DNA of 6,035 bases from NCBI GenBank assembly GCA_022706175.1, contig JAKJDB010000185.1, positions 1-6,035 of the forward strand. The letters run 5' to 3'. This document shows, piece by piece, positions 1-6,011 of the stretch. Within the stretch, counting starts at the first letter, position 1, and each line of letters begins with the position of its first letter. The stretch comes from Candidatus Zhuqueibacterota bacterium (lineage in GTDB: Bacteria; KSB1; UBA2214). The notes under the pieces were generated by a model, which was given only the letters and a program-made list of their open reading frames with translations, was not told the origin of the DNA and ran no database searches. A program made the translations under genes and the position numbers.

Positions 1-316
1 CCGCCTTGGCCGTATCGATGCTGCTGCCGCCGCCGAGACCAACCACCACATCCGGGCTAAAGTCGCGGGCCAGATTAGCGCCCTCATCCACATCGGTCAC
101 AGTGGGCTCGCCGGCCGGCAGGGCATGATCCAGCACCTCCAGCGGGCGATTTTTCATCGCCTTTCTGAGCCGTTCCATCCACTCGGATTCCTGCACAAAC
201 CGGCCGCGGCTGATCAGCAGCACGCGGCGGCCGAAACGGTCCACGATTTCCGGCAATTGGGCGACCTTGCCCCTGCCGAAGATGATCTCATGGGAGGTAT
301 AAAAGCTGAAATCCAT
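1..316 (-). CDS. Iron-containing alcohol dehydrogenase, N-terminal part (cut by window edge)
   Basis: The first 105 residues of a group III (Fe-dependent) alcohol dehydrogenase are visible; the rest lies beyond the left edge. The protein opens MDFSFYTSHEIIFGRGK, the usual N-terminus of this family (a short beta strand followed by the I-I-F-G-x-G turn). The nucleotide-binding signature GGGSSIDTAK is at residues 95-104. The metal-binding His/Asp residues lie in the missing C-terminal domain. Members are cytoplasmic NAD(P)H-linked oxidoreductases acting on butanol, propanediol, lactaldehyde and other alcohols or aldehydes; the substrate cannot be told from this piece. The ATG at 316 is chosen because it gives the canonical family start and has a weak AAGG about 9 nt upstream; an in-frame ATG at 358 would add 14 Ala/Lys-rich residues with no clear ribosome binding site. 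It follows the upstream leftward gene by 107 nt, with no clear terminator between, so co-transcription is possible but unproven. Confidence 0.93.
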   Translation of the reverse strand, partial: MDFSFYTSHEIIFGRGKVAQLPEIVDRFGRRVLLISRGRFVQESEWMERLRKAMKNRPLEVLDHALPAGEPTVTDVDEGANLARDFSPDVVVGLGGGSSIDTAKA

Positions 317-423
317 GCAATGCGCCTTTGCTTTCTTTGCGGCCTGTGACACCGCCATTCACGCTAAACTACTCAAACGGCGAACGAAAATCAAGGATTT
401 TATAGAGGGGAATAGCGGATGAA

Positions 424-876
424 TCAGGCTTTATTGCGCAGCAGACGGATGGCCTCATACGCAGCGATCAGAGCCAGCCACAGCGGCGTGAGCATCAACG
501 GCGTCTCGGGCCAGAACAGGCCGATCTCAAAGGTCTTCCAGGAAAAAGGAAACAGCCACAGATATCCGGTCTCGATATGGCGCTGAAAAAAATCAAAAAA
601 GAAATGGAGGAAAACTCCGGCGAGCAGATAGAGGCGCACGGGTTTGCGCAACGGCTCGATAAAAAACTCGGCGGCCAGCAGACAGAAAAGAATCATGAAA
701 AGCGGCGTATGCACGGCCACGGTGTAAGGGTACAGATGCGGGTTGATGATGTAGAATGGCCGCGTGATCAGATCCGGGAGAATAGTGCCAAGATAAAAGA
801 TCACGCGGAACCGGTCAAATCGCGGCGAGCGGGTCAACGCGTAGGCGAAAGCGCTGTGGGTGATCAGATCAGGCAT
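424..876 (-). CDS. DUF457/YdjM-like membrane-bound putative metal-dependent hydrolase
   Basis: A 150-residue, mostly hydrophobic protein. It resembles small inner-membrane proteins annotated as membrane-bound metal-dependent hydrolases (DUF457/YdjM type), whose biochemical activity is largely unproven. The visible pattern is His7 (ITHSAFAY), Asp35 in LGTILPDL, His56 in VHTP, and His91/Asp95 in HFFFDFFQ, a spacing of His and Asp residues consistent with a metal site at the membrane. Hydrophobic segments lie around 23-37, 52-72, 81-97 and 131-145, with a Trp/Phe-rich stretch at 105-123. The ATG at 876 is preferred: GAGG lies 6 nt upstream, the family start M-P-D-L-I-T-H follows, and the ATG overlaps the stop of the upstream gene by 8 nt. 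An ATG at 912 would add 12 residues containing a CxxC but lies deep inside the upstream gene. The overlap implies translational coupling to the preceding two-TM protein. It is the last gene of the mutS2 block. Confidence 0.75.
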   Translation of the reverse strand: MPDLITHSAFAYALTRSPRFDRFRVIFYLGTILPDLITRPFYIINPHLYPYTVAVHTPLFMILFCLLAAEFFIEPLRKPVRLYLLAGVFLHFFFDFFQRHIETGYLWLFPFSWKTFEIGLFWPETPLMLTPLWLALIAAYEAIRLLRNKA

Positions 877-1306
877 GGTCAGCCTCACGCCACTGCAGCG
901 TGGACAGGTCAAACCGGTAGCGGCGGAGAAAAAGAGCGAGGAACAGAATCACCGGCAATACAGAGACCCAGATCTTCCAGCGCCGGTGCAGGGCGATATG
1001 TTTTTCTTCAAGCCGCAGAGAGCCGGACCGGTCAAAGAGGGCGATCATGGAGATGAACTCATTGGGCCGCACGCCGGTCGTATCGCCGATCACGGTCACG
1101 GTTCTATCCAGATAGCGCACGGTAAAGCGGTCGCTGAACACCTGTTGTACGATGGTCTCGTTGGCCACCTCGATGCACGCGCCATGATACTTTTCCGGTT
1201 CTGCCAGACACATGGCCAGGGTGAGAAAGGGATTATAATGGCGGCCATACCAGATCATTCCGGCCATCAGAGTCAGATAAAGGATTATGCGAAAAAAACG
1301 GCTCAT
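869..1306 (-). CDS. Small two-TM membrane protein with OB-like middle region, unknown function
   Basis: A 145-residue protein that I do not recognise as a named family. It has an N-terminal hydrophobic helix (about 5-20), a soluble middle (about 35-108), a second hydrophobic helix (about 111-127) flanked by basic residues (HRRWK before, RRYR after), and a short polar tail. The middle part alternates short beta-like segments (CIEVANE, RFTVRYLDRTVTVIG, FISMIALFDRSGSL) following a P-x-x-Y-x-G opening. This suggests a five-stranded OB-type barrel as in tRNA_anti or CcmE-like domains; that fold is inference. With two helices, both termini would sit on one side and the barrel on the other, probably periplasmic if the basic flank at 108-111/128-131 is read loosely. 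The ATG at 1306 overlaps the stop of the upstream phosphatase as ATGA, and its own stop overlaps the next gene by 8 nt. It is therefore co-translated with both neighbours. Confidence 0.8.
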   Translation of the reverse strand: MSRFFRIILYLTLMAGMIWYGRHYNPFLTLAMCLAEPEKYHGACIEVANETIVQQVFSDRFTVRYLDRTVTVIGDTTGVRPNEFISMIALFDRSGSLRLEEKHIALHRRWKIWVSVLPVILFLALFLRRYRFDLSTLQWREADHA

Positions 1307-2109
1307 CGGGGCACAGTCCTGCCAAACACCTCCTGAACGACCTGCAGCAGCGAAGGATGGAAGCGGCCGTTGGAAGCGACGACGTTGCCGGTCCAGACCG
1401 GATCAGGACCGCCGGCGAAATCGGTGGTCATGCCGCCGGCCTCGCGAATGATCACCGCGCCGGCCGCCACGTCCCAAGGCGACAGCCCCAGCTCCCAAAA
1501 GCCCTCATAGCGCCCGGCCGCCAGCCAGGCGAAATCGAGCGCCACAGCGCCAACACGGCGGATGCCGCTCATCTGCGCGACCAGTTTGCGAAAGGAGAGC
1601 AGATACTCTTCAAGGTATTCATGAGAACGAAAGGGGAAACCGGTGGCCAACAGGCCGCGTTCCGGCTGGTCGATGGCGGAGACGTGAATCGGCTGATTAT
1701 TCATAAAGGCGCCGTGCCCTTTTTCCGCCACGAACAGCTCTTTGCGTATCGGATCATAGATCACGCCCAGCACCATCTCTTGCTCCAGCTCCAGGCCGAT
1801 GGAGATGGCGAACGCGGGCACGGAATGAATGAAATTGGTGGTGCCGTCCAACGGATCGATGATCCAGCGAAAGCCGCCGCGCTCGTCGCGATGAATTTCT
1901 TCGGCGAAAAAATGGTGCTTGGGAAACGCGCGGCGGAGGGTTTCGACGACGAGCGTCTCGGACTGCTTGTCCACCACGGTGACGTAATCGAACCGTTGTT
2001 TGATGTCGATGTCCTTGTCCTGCAGTTTGCCCAGATGACGGCGCAGCAATACGCCGGCGGCCAGCGCTGCTTTGACGGCGATCTCTTTTTCTTTGACCAG
2101 TGTTTTCAA
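1303..2109 (-). CDS. Inositol monophosphatase family protein (SuhB-like)
   Basis: A 268-residue protein of normal length for the Mg2+-dependent inositol monophosphatase family. The metal-binding residues are all visible: Asp47 in TVVD, Glu70-Glu71 in FFAEE, Asp85 and Asp88 in the signature WIIDPLDGTTNF (82-93), and Asp213 in SPWDVAAGAVIIREAGG. Family members dephosphorylate myo-inositol 1-phosphate and related substrates (fructose-1,6-bisphosphate, PAP, histidinol phosphate in other branches); bacterial SuhB also takes part in rRNA transcription antitermination. Which role applies here cannot be decided from sequence alone. The start is a TTG at 2109 with GGA 6 nt upstream. No in-frame ATG exists between it and the in-frame stop 15 nt upstream, and the N-terminal helix would be truncated by a later start. 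The gene follows mutS2 by 15 nt and overlaps the next gene by 4 nt (ATGA). Confidence 0.93.
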   Translation of the reverse strand: MKTLVKEKEIAVKAALAAGVLLRRHLGKLQDKDIDIKQRFDYVTVVDKQSETLVVETLRRAFPKHHFFAEEIHRDERGGFRWIIDPLDGTTNFIHSVPAFAISIGLELEQEMVLGVIYDPIRKELFVAEKGHGAFMNNQPIHVSAIDQPERGLLATGFPFRSHEYLEEYLLSFRKLVAQMSGIRRVGAVALDFAWLAAGRYEGFWELGLSPWDVAAGAVIIREAGGMTTDFAGGPDPVWTGNVVASNGRFHPSLLQVVQEVFGRTVPR

Positions 2110-2124
2110 CTTTATTCCATTTCG

Positions 2125-4479
2125 TTATTTCAGTTCGACGATGGTCACGCCCGAGTCGCCTTCGTTCCAGTTGCCGAGGCGTGACTGTTTGACAGCCGGA
2201 TGCGTACGCAGATACTCCTTGATGGCGCTGCGCAGCTTGCCCGCGCCTTTGCCGTGAATTATGCGCAATTCATGAAATCCGACCAGCAGCGCCTCGTCGA
2301 AAAACCGCTCCACGTTCTCCAGCGCCTCGTCGGCGCGCTGCCCGCGCAAGTCCAGTTCGGTCTTGAACCCCTCCGGCTTGTCCAGCTGCACGCGCACAGA
2401 CCCGGCCCGCCGCCGTTCGGAGCGGGTGGCCGGCACCAACTCATCAAAGGGCGCTTTCAGTTTCAAGCCATCGGCCTGAAGCAACACCCTTCCCTGCTTA
2501 TCCGGCTCTGAGATCAAGACCGCCGGGCTGGCGATCCCTTTCCACAACACCCGGTCGCCCACTTTGATTTCGCCAATCGGCGCCGCCGGCTCTTCGCGGG
2601 TCTGCTCGACGATTTTTTCCACCCGAGTCCGCTGTTCCGCCAACGCCTGTTTAGCGGCGCGGATCGCCGCGGTCTCCGCCTGGCTGCTTTTAATGTCGCG
2701 GATAATCTGTTCGACCGTGCTGTTGGCAGAGGCCAGTATCTCCTGCGCCTCCTCAGCCGCCTTGCGTTTGAGCTGTTTCTCCTCCTTGCGCAGCGTCTCG
2801 GTGCGCTCGTGGTAGAGCTTGGCCAGTCCGCGGTACTCGGCCTCCTTGAGATCGGCCGCTTCCGCCAGTTTCTGATGCCGCTGAATCTTGGCTTCCAGCT
2901 CCAGGATCAACCCCTCGAGCCGGTCTTTCTGCTCGCCCACCAGGCTGCGCGATTCGGCGATCAGCTGCTCGGAAACACCGATGCGCCGGGCGATCTCAAA
3001 GGCATAGCTGGACCCCGGAATGCCGATGCGAAAACGGTAGGTGGGTTTGAGCGTGGTCAGATCAAACTCCATGGAGGCGTTGGCGGTCTTTTTGTTTTGA
3101 TAGGCAAAAGTTTTGAGCACGCTGTGATGGGTCGTAACCATGGACAGGGCGCCGATGGCGGTCAATTTTTTTAACAGCGCGGTGGCCAGCGCCATGCCCT
3201 CCTCCGGGTCGGTACCGGCGCCGATCTCATCCACCAGCACCAGGCTTTGCCGGCCGGCCTGCTCATCGATCTCTTTCAGGGATAAAAGATGGGAGGAAAA
3301 GGTGGACAGATCCGCTTCGATCGATTGCTGATCGCCGATCACGGCAAACACGCGATCGATGGAACCGATCTGGGACAACGGCGAGGCGGGAATGTGTAAA
3401 CCGCTGCGCGCCATCAGCACCAGCAGGCCCACGGTTTTGAGCGCCACGGTTTTGCCGCCGGCGTTGGGGCCGCTGATGATCACAGTATTGTTCTCGCGGC
3501 CCAGCTCGATCTGCATGGGCGTGACCGCCGCAGCGCCCATGCGCAATAGCAGCAGCGGATGCCGCGCCTGGGCGAGATAGATAAAAGTGTCTTCCACGAT
3601 CTCGGGTTCCAGCGCCTGCAGCGTGCGGGAAAAGGCCGCCTTGGCATAGACCAGGTCCAGCCGACCGAGCAGATAAAAATTGCTCTGCAGCACCTCCCGA
3701 TGCGAGCGCGCCAGATCCGAAAGGCGGGCTAAAATGCGTTCGATCTCCTCCGCCTCCTGGCTTAAAAGCTCGCGGACGCGGTTGTTGTCCTCCACGGTCT
3801 CGAACGGTTCGATAAAATAACTCAGGCCCGAAGCAGAGCGGTCGTGGACCAGGCCCTGCACCTTGCGCTTGTACTCGTCCTTGATGACCAGCACCATGCG
3901 GCCGTTGCGCATGGTGATCAGGTTTTCCTGCAGCACGCCCTGACTGCTGAAGGACTTGACCATGCCTTCCATTTTTCGGCGGGTGTTGGCCTGCGCGCGA
4001 ATGATCTGGCGGCGGATGGAGGCGAGCGCCTCGCTGGCCTCATCGCGGATGTCAAAGGAGTCTTCGTCGATGCAGCGGCTGATCTCTTTTTCCAATTTTT
4101 CCAGCGGCAACAGTTCTGAGGTCAGGGCCTTCAGATGAGGGATCTTTTCCTCGCGGCCGGCAAAGTAACGGGACAAGCGGCGGCCCAGTCGGCAGGTCTG
4201 GCCCACGGCCACCAGCGATTCAGCGGACAAGGAACTGCCGACGACCGCCAGTTTTTTCAACACCGGCCGCAGATCCGGAAACGAGGAAAAGGGCACGGCT
4301 TGATCAAAATCCAGGATCGCGCGCAGCTCTGTGGTCTGCGCCAGGCTGGTGCGCAACGCTTGCACATCGTCCATGGGCCTGACGGCCAGGCAGAGTTCTG
4401 CTCCGAGCACCGAGTTGGCATGGCCTGCCAGCTTTTCCAGAACGCGATCGTATTCGAGTACTTCTAAAACGGTTTGCAC
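2125..4479 (-). CDS. mutS2: Endonuclease MutS2 (ATPase with C-terminal Smr nuclease domain)
   Basis: A full-length 784-residue MutS2. Order of parts: N-terminal core and lever/clamp helices (about 1-325) without the mismatch-recognition domain of MutS1; ATPase with Walker A GPNAGGKT at 337-344, Q-loop region GDQQSIEADLSTFSSHL at 382-398, Walker B LVLVDE (Asp417, Glu418) followed by GAGTDPEEG, and TTHH switch at 449-452; a long Lys/Glu-rich coiled coil at about 510-630; a KOW-like beta domain at 638-684; and the Smr domain at about 707-784 with LDLRG (709-713) and HGKGAGKLR (742-750). No catalytic motif is missing. MutS2 dimers bind branched DNA and suppress recombination in some bacteria, and in Bacillus subtilis act on collided ribosomes. 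The start is a GTG at 4479 with GGA 8 nt upstream, giving the usual start M-x-x-V-L-x-x-L-E-Y. It follows cvpA by 14 nt, the common cvpA-mutS2 pairing. Confidence 0.97.
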   Translation of the reverse strand: MQTVLEVLEYDRVLEKLAGHANSVLGAELCLAVRPMDDVQALRTSLAQTTELRAILDFDQAVPFSSFPDLRPVLKKLAVVGSSLSAESLVAVGQTCRLGRRLSRYFAGREEKIPHLKALTSELLPLEKLEKEISRCIDEDSFDIRDEASEALASIRRQIIRAQANTRRKMEGMVKSFSSQGVLQENLITMRNGRMVLVIKDEYKRKVQGLVHDRSASGLSYFIEPFETVEDNNRVRELLSQEAEEIERILARLSDLARSHREVLQSNFYLLGRLDLVYAKAAFSRTLQALEPEIVEDTFIYLAQARHPLLLLRMGAAAVTPMQIELGRENNTVIISGPNAGGKTVALKTVGLLVLMARSGLHIPASPLSQIGSIDRVFAVIGDQQSIEADLSTFSSHLLSLKEIDEQAGRQSLVLVDEIGAGTDPEEGMALATALLKKLTAIGALSMVTTHHSVLKTFAYQNKKTANASMEFDLTTLKPTYRFRIGIPGSSYAFEIARRIGVSEQLIAESRSLVGEQKDRLEGLILELEAKIQRHQKLAEAADLKEAEYRGLAKLYHERTETLRKEEKQLKRKAAEEAQEILASANSTVEQIIRDIKSSQAETAAIRAAKQALAEQRTRVEKIVEQTREEPAAPIGEIKVGDRVLWKGIASPAVLISEPDKQGRVLLQADGLKLKAPFDELVPATRSERRRAGSVRVQLDKPEGFKTELDLRGQRADEALENVERFFDEALLVGFHELRIIHGKGAGKLRSAIKEYLRTHPAVKQSRLGNWNEGDSGVTIVELK

Positions 4480-4493
4480 GATAAAAATCCGAA

Positions 4494-5033
4494 CTAGGCA
4501 GGTTTGGCTGCAGTGGGCGCTTTGGACGGAGCCGGTGCAGTGGGTTTGGTCTGGGGAACGAAATAAACGACGTTGCGCAGAATCACCTGGGCGAATTTTT
4601 TCATGTGCGGAAACAGGTTCGAGCGGTACTCGTAGCTCTTCACCTGTTCGCCCAGCGGCATGATGGAGAGTGCCAGAACAAAGATGCTCACCAGAAAAGC
4701 GCCCTTGGCAAAACCGATGACCGCGCCCAGCAGTTTATTGAGCGAGTCGTGGGTTTTGGGATCCATGCCCTTTCTCAAGCCGGCCAGCAGAATCTGCAGC
4801 AGCAGACGGACCGCCAGAAGCACCGCGGCGTAGCCTAACACCGTGTAGGCCAGATCCGGCAGTTGAATGTAATTCTCCAATTTGCGGGAGGCCCATAAAC
4901 CGTAGCGCAGGGAAAGGATCGCAGCGACCAGCCAGCCGGTCATGCCGAGCAGTTCGCCGTAGAGTCCGTTCTGCGCCCCTTTGTAGACAAAGTAGACCAG
5001 CGCAATAAAGATGAGAACATCCAAGGCATTCAT
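4494..5033 (-). CDS. cvpA: CvpA family membrane protein
   Basis: A 179-residue integral membrane protein of the CvpA (colicin V production) family. It begins MNALDVLIFI, the typical family start, and has four hydrophobic segments at about 3-18, 28-47, 63-86 and 102-124. The last is preceded by the family-typical D-S-L-N-K-L-L-G-A-V-I-G-F-A-K-G stretch (96-111). The C-terminus after residue 160 is a low-complexity Pro/Ala/Lys/Thr tail, probably disordered and cytoplasmic. In E. coli CvpA is needed for colicin V export and affects envelope stress resistance; its molecular activity is not settled. It sits directly before mutS2, as it does in many bacteria. The ATG at 5033 is the only plausible start, but it lacks a good Shine-Dalgarno sequence (only a GG within 8 nt), and a GC-rich hairpin lies 17 nt upstream. 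It may be weakly or conditionally translated. Confidence 0.93.
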   Translation of the reverse strand: MNALDVLIFIALVYFVYKGAQNGLYGELLGMTGWLVAAILSLRYGLWASRKLENYIQLPDLAYTVLGYAAVLLAVRLLLQILLAGLRKGMDPKTHDSLNKLLGAVIGFAKGAFLVSIFVLALSIMPLGEQVKSYEYRSNLFPHMKKFAQVILRNVVYFVPQTKPTAPAPSKAPTAAKPA

Positions 5034-5050
5034 AAGGCCATCAGTAAAGT

Positions 5051-5067
5051 GGCCGGAAAGCCCGGCC
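5051..5067 (-). other. GC-rich hairpin in the cvpA leader
   Basis: A perfect 6-bp inverted repeat, GGCCGG and CCGGCC, with a 5-nt loop ends 17 nt before the cvpA ATG. It has no T run after it on the minus strand, so it does not look like a terminator. A further GGCC lies at about 5036-5039 just before the start codon and, being self-complementary, could pair with either arm. The element could influence ribosome access or stabilise the 5' end of the cvpA-mutS2 message; this is inference. Confidence 0.4.
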
Positions 5068-5079
5068 GGTAAATTAAAT

Positions 5080-5119
5080 GAAAAAAGTGAATAGGGCGCA
5101 GGCCTTATTCACTTTTTTC
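5080..5119 (-). terminator. Rho-independent terminator after the rpsU-yqeY unit
   Basis: A perfect 14-bp inverted repeat (left arm 5080-5093, right arm 5106-5119) encloses a 12-nt loop whose GG and CC (5094-5095, 5103-5104) can extend the stem with one bulged base. Each outer arm is a run of six A or six T, so the structure ends in a T tract on both strands. It begins 18 nt after the yqeY-family stop codon. On the minus strand it would end the rpsU-yqeY transcript before cvpA. By symmetry it could also stop rightward readthrough, although no rightward gene precedes it here. Confidence 0.75.
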
Positions 5120-5137
5120 GGTTTCAACCAACTCGTC

Positions 5138-5584
5138 CTAAAGACTCAACTTGTTCCGCACCAGATCCGTCACCATCTTTCCGTCGGCTCTCCCCTTGGT
5201 TTTAGGTACCACCAGTTGCATCACTTTGCCGAGATCTTTGATCGTCTGGGCGCCGCTCTCAGCGAGCGCCTGTTGCACGATGGCTTCGATCTCTGCGTTG
5301 CTCAGAGGCGAAGGCAGATAGGCTTGAATCACCTCCAGCTCGGTCTTTTCCTTCGCCGCCAGATCATCGCGCTGGGCGCTGGTAAAGGCCTCGATGGATT
5401 CTTTCCGTTTTTTAGCGGCGCTGGTCAGCACCGCCAATTCTTCCTCTTCGGACAGGGCGGCTCGTTTATTGATCTCGGCATCCTTGATCTGACCGCGAAG
5501 CAGACGAATGGTGGATAAACGTTCCTTATCCCCCCTTTTCATCGCCTCTTTCATATCTTCGGTCAGTCGTTCCAGAATGCTCAT
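5138..5584 (-). CDS. YqeY/GatB C-terminal-like domain protein
   Basis: A 148-residue cytoplasmic protein of the YqeY family (GatB/YqeY domain), at full family length. It has an N-terminal helical bundle with MSILERLTEDMKEAMKRGDK and the STIRLLRGQIKDAEI core (24-38), then the AAKKRKESIEAF stretch (56-67), the EVIQAYLPSPLSNAEIEAIV linker (84-103), and a C-terminal domain with DLGKVMQLVVPKTKGRADGKMV (117-138). This domain resembles the tRNA-interacting tail of GatB, the amidotransferase subunit making Gln-tRNA or Asn-tRNA, but YqeY stands alone and its function is not established. The ATG at 5584 is chosen over the in-frame TTG one codon earlier because GGAGG ends 5 nt before the ATG and would be only 2 nt from the TTG. 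It follows rpsU by 36 nt, a frequent gene pairing in bacteria, and is followed by a terminator. Confidence 0.93.
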   Translation of the reverse strand: MSILERLTEDMKEAMKRGDKERLSTIRLLRGQIKDAEINKRAALSEEEELAVLTSAAKKRKESIEAFTSAQRDDLAAKEKTELEVIQAYLPSPLSNAEIEAIVQQALAESGAQTIKDLGKVMQLVVPKTKGRADGKMVTDLVRNKLSL

Positions 5585-5589
5585 CAAAT

Positions 5590-5594
5590 CCTCC
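5590..5594 (-). promoter_or_regulatory. Shine-Dalgarno site of the yqeY-family gene
   Basis: GGAGG lies 5 nt upstream of the ATG at 5584. This spacing decides for the ATG and against the TTG at 5587. Confidence 0.75.
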
Positions 5595-5620
5595 GCACGG
5601 ATGGTCGCGAAAAAATGAGG

Positions 5621-5815
5621 TTATCTTTCCATCATCTGCAGCTTGCGCATTTTGCGGCGAGCTTGATTGATTTTGCGTTTTTTACGCTCGCTGGGTTTTT
5701 CAAAATGCTGATGCTTTTTAATATCCGACATCAAACCCGCTTTTTCGCAAGCTTTGGTAAAACGACGCAGTGCTTTTTCAAACGTTTCGTTGTCACGTAC
5801 CCGAACGCCCGGCAT
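5621..5815 (-). CDS. rpsU: Small ribosomal subunit protein bS21
   Basis: A 64-residue, strongly basic protein with the complete bS21 pattern: start MPGVRVRDNETFEKALRRF, then KACEKAGLMSDIKKHQHFEKPSERKKRK, and a basic helical tail ending RRKMRKLQMMER. bS21 binds near the 3' end of 16S rRNA on the 30S platform, close to the anti-Shine-Dalgarno sequence, and helps translation initiation. The length is within the usual 58-71 range and no residue block is missing. The ATG at 5815 has a strong Shine-Dalgarno sequence (AGGAGGT, 10-nt spacer). It is the first gene of the leftward rpsU-yqeY unit and is transcribed divergently from the gene at 6012. Confidence 0.96.
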   Translation of the reverse strand: MPGVRVRDNETFEKALRRFTKACEKAGLMSDIKKHQHFEKPSERKKRKINQARRKMRKLQMMER

Positions 5816-5825
5816 GAAAGATTCG

Positions 5826-5837
5826 ACCTCCTCTCCT
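5826..5837 (-). promoter_or_regulatory. Extended purine-rich Shine-Dalgarno region of rpsU
   Basis: On the minus strand this reads AGGAGAGGAGGT, with a full-strength AGGAGGT 10 nt before the rpsU ATG and a second AGGA just upstream. It is the strongest ribosome binding site in the window. Because bS21 itself sits beside the anti-Shine-Dalgarno sequence, such a site may serve feedback control; that part is inference. Confidence 0.65.
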
Positions 5838-5867
5838 ATTTCGATAAAAGCATAAACTTAGCCTTGT

Positions 5868-5896
5868 AATCTACTAAAAATAAAACATACATGCAA
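5868..5896 (-). promoter_or_regulatory. Possible rpsU promoter (sigma70-like)
   Basis: On the minus strand TTGCAT (5891-5896) and TAGATT (5868-5873) are separated by 17 nt and lie in an AT-rich stretch. They match the sigma70 consensus at 3 of 6 and 4 of 6 positions. Transcription would start near 5861, giving a leader of about 45 nt. The match is modest, and in lineages with a divergent promoter consensus the true promoter may lie elsewhere in 5840-5940. Confidence 0.3.
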
Positions 5897-5929
5897 ATAA
5901 ATTCTCTGGGCAACCGGCTAATTTTTTTA

Positions 5930-5958
5930 TTGTATTTGAACAAATTAGGCCTTAAAAT
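5930..5958 (+). promoter_or_regulatory. Possible promoter for the rightward gene at 6012
   Basis: TTGTAT (5930-5935) and TAAAAT (5953-5958) are 17 nt apart on the plus strand; the -10 matches sigma70 at 5 of 6 positions and the -35 at only 3 of 6. Transcription would start near 5965, leaving a leader of about 45 nt that contains a possible 7-bp imperfect hairpin at 5967-5988. Confidence 0.3.
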
Positions 5959-6011
5959 CCTTTTGACCTGGGCTGTTGGCGCCTCAGGTTCGAGCAATCG
6001 GGAGGAGAACC

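Noticed and set aside
399..427. Promoter-like TATAAA (399-404) with CTGATT 17 nt upstream on the minus strand, before the alcohol dehydrogenase
   Set aside because: The -10 matches 5 of 6 but the -35 only 3 of 6 and overlaps the end of the preceding gene; too weak to list as a feature, although this 107-nt gap could hold a promoter.
877..912. N-terminal extension of the DUF457-like protein with a CPRC motif
   Set aside because: The extension lies fully within the upstream gene and would put an odd Cys pair before the family start; the ATG at 876 has GAGG at good spacing.
577..1336. Overlapping plus-strand open frames starting MALKKIKKEMEEN and MIRSGMVSLTPL
   Set aside because: They are antisense to the two small membrane protein genes, whose hydrophobic segments, overlaps and start sites are coherent; the plus-strand products look random and polar.
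1357..2184. A 275-codon open frame on the plus strand opposite the IMPase gene
   Set aside because: It is the antisense shadow of a GC-rich gene: its protein is low in recognisable motifs, rich in Gly/Ala/His/Asp, and has no ribosome binding site, while the minus strand holds all IMPase motifs.
2259..2447. A 62-codon minus-strand frame inside mutS2
   Set aside because: It is out of frame with the Smr domain coding sequence, Arg/Ser/Trp-rich and without similarity to anything I recognise.
5911..5930. CCGGCTA followed by a T run, resembling a terminator
   Set aside because: There is no stem longer than the 4-base CCGG palindrome, and it lies in the promoter region between divergent genes.
5981..6000. 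tRNA T-loop-like GGTTCGAGC
   Set aside because: The flanking bases do not form a T stem, and there is no acceptor stem, anticodon arm or D arm around it.
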